A DNA stretch of 64,000 nucleotides from Rhizobium sp. RCAM05350 (GTDB taxonomy: Bacteria > Pseudomonadota > Alphaproteobacteria > Rhizobiales > Rhizobiaceae), in NCBI GenBank assembly GCA_024426085.1, contig CP087974.1:1736001-1800000 (forward strand). The letters run 5' to 3'. Below the pieces are notes generated by a model. That model was not told where the DNA came from and did not search any database. It saw only the letters and a list, made by a program, of their open reading frames with translations. Shown piece by piece: positions 61,757 to 64,000 of this stretch (position 1 is the stretch's first letter; every line of letters starts with the position of its first letter). Made by a program: the position numbers and the translations under genes.

Positions 61757-63046
61757 ATGACTGATTTTTACAATCTCGTTCCCGGCGCACCACAGGGCCG
61801 TTTCGATGGCCTTGATCGTCCCTATACCGCCGAGGACGTCAAGCGGCTGCGCGGCTCCGTCCAGATCCGGCATACGCTGGCCGAGATGGGCGCCAACCGG
61901 CTGTGGCAGTTGATCCATGAGGAAGATTTCGTCAATGCACTGGGTGCGATGACCGGCAACCAGGCGATGCAGCAGGTCCGCGCCGGTTTGAAGGCGATCT
62001 ACCTTTCCGGCTGGCAGGTTGCCGCCGACAGCAATACCGCGTCGTCGATGTATCCGGACCAGTCGCTGTATCCGGCCAATGCGGCACCGGAACTGGCCAA
62101 GCGCATCAACAGGACCTTGCAGCGTGCCGACCAGATCGAGACCGCAGAAGGCAAGGGCCTCTCCGTTGACACCTGGTTCGCGCCGATCGTCGCCGATGCC
62201 GAGGCCGGCTTCGGTGGACCGCTCAATGCCTTCGAGATCATGAAGGCCTTTATCGAGGCGGGCGCTGCAGGCGTCCACTATGAAGACCAGCTGGCGTCGG
62301 AAAAGAAATGCGGCCATCTCGGCGGCAAGGTTCTGATCCCGACGGCTGCCCATATTCGCAACCTCAATGCCGCCCGCCTGGCCGCCGACGTCATGGGTAC
62401 ACCGACACTGGTTATCGCCCGCACGGATGCGGAAGCCGCCAAGCTCTTGACCTCCGATATCGACGAGCGCGACCAGCCCTTCGTCGATTACGATGCCGGA
62501 CGCACCACCGAAGGCTTCTACCAGGTCAAGAACGGCATCGAACCTTGCATCGCCCGCGCCATTGCCTATGCGCCGCATTGCGACCTGATCTGGATGGAAA
62601 CCGGCAAGCCGGATCTCGAACAGGCCCGCAAGTTTGCCGAGGCTGTCCACAAGGTGCATCCGGGCAAGAAGCTCGCCTATAATTGCTCACCGTCGTTCAA
62701 CTGGAAGAAAAACCTCGACGACGCGACGATCGCCAAGTTCCAGCGCGAGCTGGGTGCCATGGGCTACAAGTTCCAGTTCATCACGCTTGCCGGCTTCCAT
62801 CAGCTGAACTTCGGCATGTTCGAACTGGCGCGCGGCTACAAGGACCGGCAGATGGCGGCTTATTCCGAGCTGCAGGAGGCGGAATTCGCCGCCGAGATCA
62901 ACGGCTATACCACGACCAAGCACCAGCGCGAAGTCGGCACCGGCTATTTCGACGCCGTCTCGATGGCGATCACCGGCGGCAAGTCCTCGACCACCGCCAT
63001 GCATGAATCGACCGAACACGAACAGTTCCGCCCGGCGGCGGAGTAA
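61757..63046 (+). CDS. aceA: Isocitrate lyase
   Basis: 429 residues from ATG 61757; GCAGGAGG ends 6 bp upstream, favouring it over ATG 61751. The active-site signature '[14 protein letters not shown]' has the catalytic Cys, and '[17 protein letters not shown]' and '[17 protein letters not shown]' are typical. It splits isocitrate to glyoxylate and succinate in the glyoxylate shunt, needed on acetate or fatty acids. Intact. It is divergent from its probable regulator. Confidence 0.95.
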   Translation: MTDFYNLVPGAPQGRFDGLDRPYTAEDVKRLRGSVQIRHTLAEMGANRLWQLIHEEDFVNALGAMTGNQAMQQVRAGLKAIYLSGWQVAADSNTASSMYPDQSLYPANAAPELAKRINRTLQRADQIETAEGKGLSVDTWFAPIVADAEAGFGGPLNAFEIMKAFIEAGAAGVHYEDQLASEKKCGHLGGKVLIPTAAHIRNLNAARLAADVMGTPTLVIARTDAEAAKLLTSDIDERDQPFVDYDAGRTTEGFYQVKNGIEPCIARAIAYAPHCDLIWMETGKPDLEQARKFAEAVHKVHPGKKLAYNCSPSFNWKKNLDDATIAKFQRELGAMGYKFQFITLAGFHQLNFGMFELARGYKDRQMAAYSELQEAEFAAEINGYTTTKHQREVGTGYFDAVSMAITGGKSSTTAMHESTEHEQFRPAAE

Positions 63047-63050
63047 GCAA

Positions 63051-63087
63051 TTCCCCTCCCCGCCTTTCTGAAAGGTGGGGAGGGAAA
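63051..63087. other. Long hairpin after aceA
   Basis: Near-perfect inverted repeat TTCCCCTCCCCGCCTTT / AAAGGTGGGGAGGGAA, with one wobble and one unpaired C. There is no T-run, so it is more like a processing or stability element than a terminator. Confidence 0.5.
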
Positions 63088-63131
63088 GCCGGAACGTCCC
63101 TTCAAGAACCCCGTACAAGAGGAGAAATGCC

Positions 63132-63383
63132 ATGACAGTCCAGACCACCATCAAGACGCACGTCAAGGAACGGGCAGAGGAACAATCCTCGGCCATGACA
63201 CCGGAACAACAGGCAATGATCCGCATGGTCGCCAACGACCTGCATAGGCTCAACCAGGCCGTCATGAAGGCCGTGGATGCCGGCGTCTCCGTCGAACTCG
63301 TCCGTTCCGCCCGTCACCATGGTGGCGAAGGAAACTGGGGCGATCTTCTGATCCCCGTCATCGTCACGCAGGGCCGCGGCTGA
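63132..63383 (+). CDS. Small conserved hypothetical protein downstream of aceA
   Basis: 83 residues from ATG 63132, after AGGAGAAATG. Helical N-terminus 'VKERAEEQSSAMTPEQQAMIRMVANDLHRLNQAVMKAVDAGVSVELVRSARHHGGEGNWGDLLIPVIV'. Soluble, no signal peptide. I recall it beside aceA in other rhizobia but know no function. It may share the aceA transcript; a terminator follows. Confidence 0.65.
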   Translation: MTVQTTIKTHVKERAEEQSSAMTPEQQAMIRMVANDLHRLNQAVMKAVDAGVSVELVRSARHHGGEGNWGDLLIPVIVTQGRG

Positions 63384-63406
63384 AGGGAAGAGCACTCGCA
63401 ACCCTG

Positions 63407-63437
63407 AAACCGGCGGACGAAAATCCGCCGGTTTTTT
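63407..63437 (+). terminator. Rho-independent terminator
   Basis: Stem AAACCGGCGGA (63407-63417) / TCCGCCGGTTT (63424-63434) plus T6. Confidence 0.8.
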
Positions 63438-63550
63438 ATCTATGCAAAGTCTATGCAGACAAGAGCCCCAGGGATGAAATCCAGGGCACCCTGCAGGAGC
63501 CGGCACAAAACGTGACTTCGCAAGACCTTATGCGTGACGCGCAGGATTGG

Positions 63551-64000
63551 CTAAAAGCTTCGGCTCGGGCGCTTTCCAGCGATGAGGTCCGCGTGGCTTT
63601 TCAACAGCCGGTATAGCCGGTCGCTGACCGTGCGGATGTCGCGGCGGTGCCGATCCTCACTGTTGGTGACGATCCACTGGGTGTGGCGCAGAGATTTCAG
63701 CTCGTCGCCTGCCCGCTCCAGTCCCGGATCGAGATCGCCGGCGAAACAGGGCAGCACCGCTTGGCCGGCGCCAGAGCGGACCAGATCGAGCAGCGAACGC
63801 GGCCGGCTGACGATGACGGCGATCGCAGCACCGGCATTCTCATGTGGCCAGCGCAGGTAGGGCGAGATCGCATCCTCCTCGGAGACGGCCAACCAGGACG
63901 CGGCCAAACCATCCGGCGCATTGCGCTGGCGATAAGCGGCATAGGCCACTTCGCCCGCTGGCCGGCGAGCAAGATTTGGTTCGTCCGGCAGGACCCGCGG
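63551..64000 (-). CDS. LysR family regulator, C-terminal part (runs off window)
   Basis: The frame is open to the window edge. It reads 'EVAYAAYRQRNAPDGLAASWLAVSEEDAISPYLRWPHENAGAAIAVIVSRPRSLLDLVRSGAGQAVLPCFAGDLDPGLERAGDE', the second half of a LysR effector domain ('SLLDLVRSGAGQAVLPCFAGD' is typical). The DNA-binding domain lies outside the window. Targets are unknown. Confidence 0.75.
   Translation of the reverse strand, partial: PRVLPDEPNLARRPAGEVAYAAYRQRNAPDGLAASWLAVSEEDAISPYLRWPHENAGAAIAVIVSRPRSLLDLVRSGAGQAVLPCFAGDLDPGLERAGDELKSLRHTQWIVTNSEDRHRRDIRTVSDRLYRLLKSHADLIAGKRPSRSF

Noticed and set aside
63091..63115. GGAAC-N16-CGTA before the gene at 63132
   Set aside because: The -10 differs from CGTT, and a transcript from it would start at the RBS. 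Not counted as an EcfG promoter.

Overview
The window is chromosomal DNA of an alphaproteobacterium, most likely Rhizobiaceae (Rhizobium/Agrobacterium/Sinorhizobium group). The evidence is a rirA-type Rrf2 iron regulator with Cys91/99/105, a phyR-nepR general stress response pair, a BcsN-type cellulose operon, a tRNA-His with A73, a PdhS-like cell-cycle kinase, GC-rich coding DNA and many rhizobial small proteins. No rRNA, CRISPR array, insertion sequence or prophage structural gene was seen.

Layout. 1-2.2 kb: end of a SPINDLY-like O-GlcNAc transferase and a small conserved gene. 2.3-19.3 kb: a stress-response neighbourhood. Around divergent nepR and phyR lie small stress and envelope genes (PRC-barrel, CsbD, DUF1328, DUF3309, glycine zipper, BON, TIGR02587/02588, AI-2E-type permease, alpha/beta hydrolase) and a three-gene kinase/regulator operon. 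Ten exact GGAAC-N16/17-CGTT sites, the known EcfG sigma factor promoter, lie upstream of genes here. One precedes a small protein that I read as a second NepR-like anti-sigma factor. No ecfG gene is in the window. 19.3-27.3 kb: ridA, dppABCDF, a LuxR regulator, a single-domain response regulator and rirA. 27.5-33.1 kb: a DUF898 protein coupled to an M48 peptidase, mmsA, a monooxygenase-like protein, an orphan gene and a LysR regulator. 33.1-40.8 kb: cellulose operon bcsA-bcsB-TPR protein-bcsN. 40.9-43.0 kb: a lower-GC accessory patch (truncated D12 adenine methylase and an unrecognised nuclease-like protein) next to the 3' end of tRNA-His. 43.2-54.7 kb: phasin, a very large PdhS-like kinase, an AraC regulator, a secreted hydrolase, acetoacetyl-CoA synthetase and an AsmA-like protein. 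54.8-58.8 kb: potFGHI polyamine transporter. 59.1-64 kb: fatty acid desaturase, ScfR/RamB-type regulator divergent from aceA (isocitrate lyase), a small gene and a partial LysR gene.

Data quality. More than half of the longer genes are broken by one or more single-base frameshifts (over fifty in total), often in short homopolymers, with the correct protein continuing in another frame. Their density in housekeeping-type genes points to sequence error rather than gene decay. I therefore give reconstructed whole-gene spans and mark the breaks; an automatic pipeline would call many of these genes pseudogenes.

The genes fit a soil or plant-associated heterotroph that senses stress and starvation (EcfG regulon), takes up dipeptides and polyamines, uses acetate or fatty acids (glyoxylate shunt, AacS, phasin/PHB), degrades valine or inositol (mmsA) and makes cellulose under c-di-GMP control.
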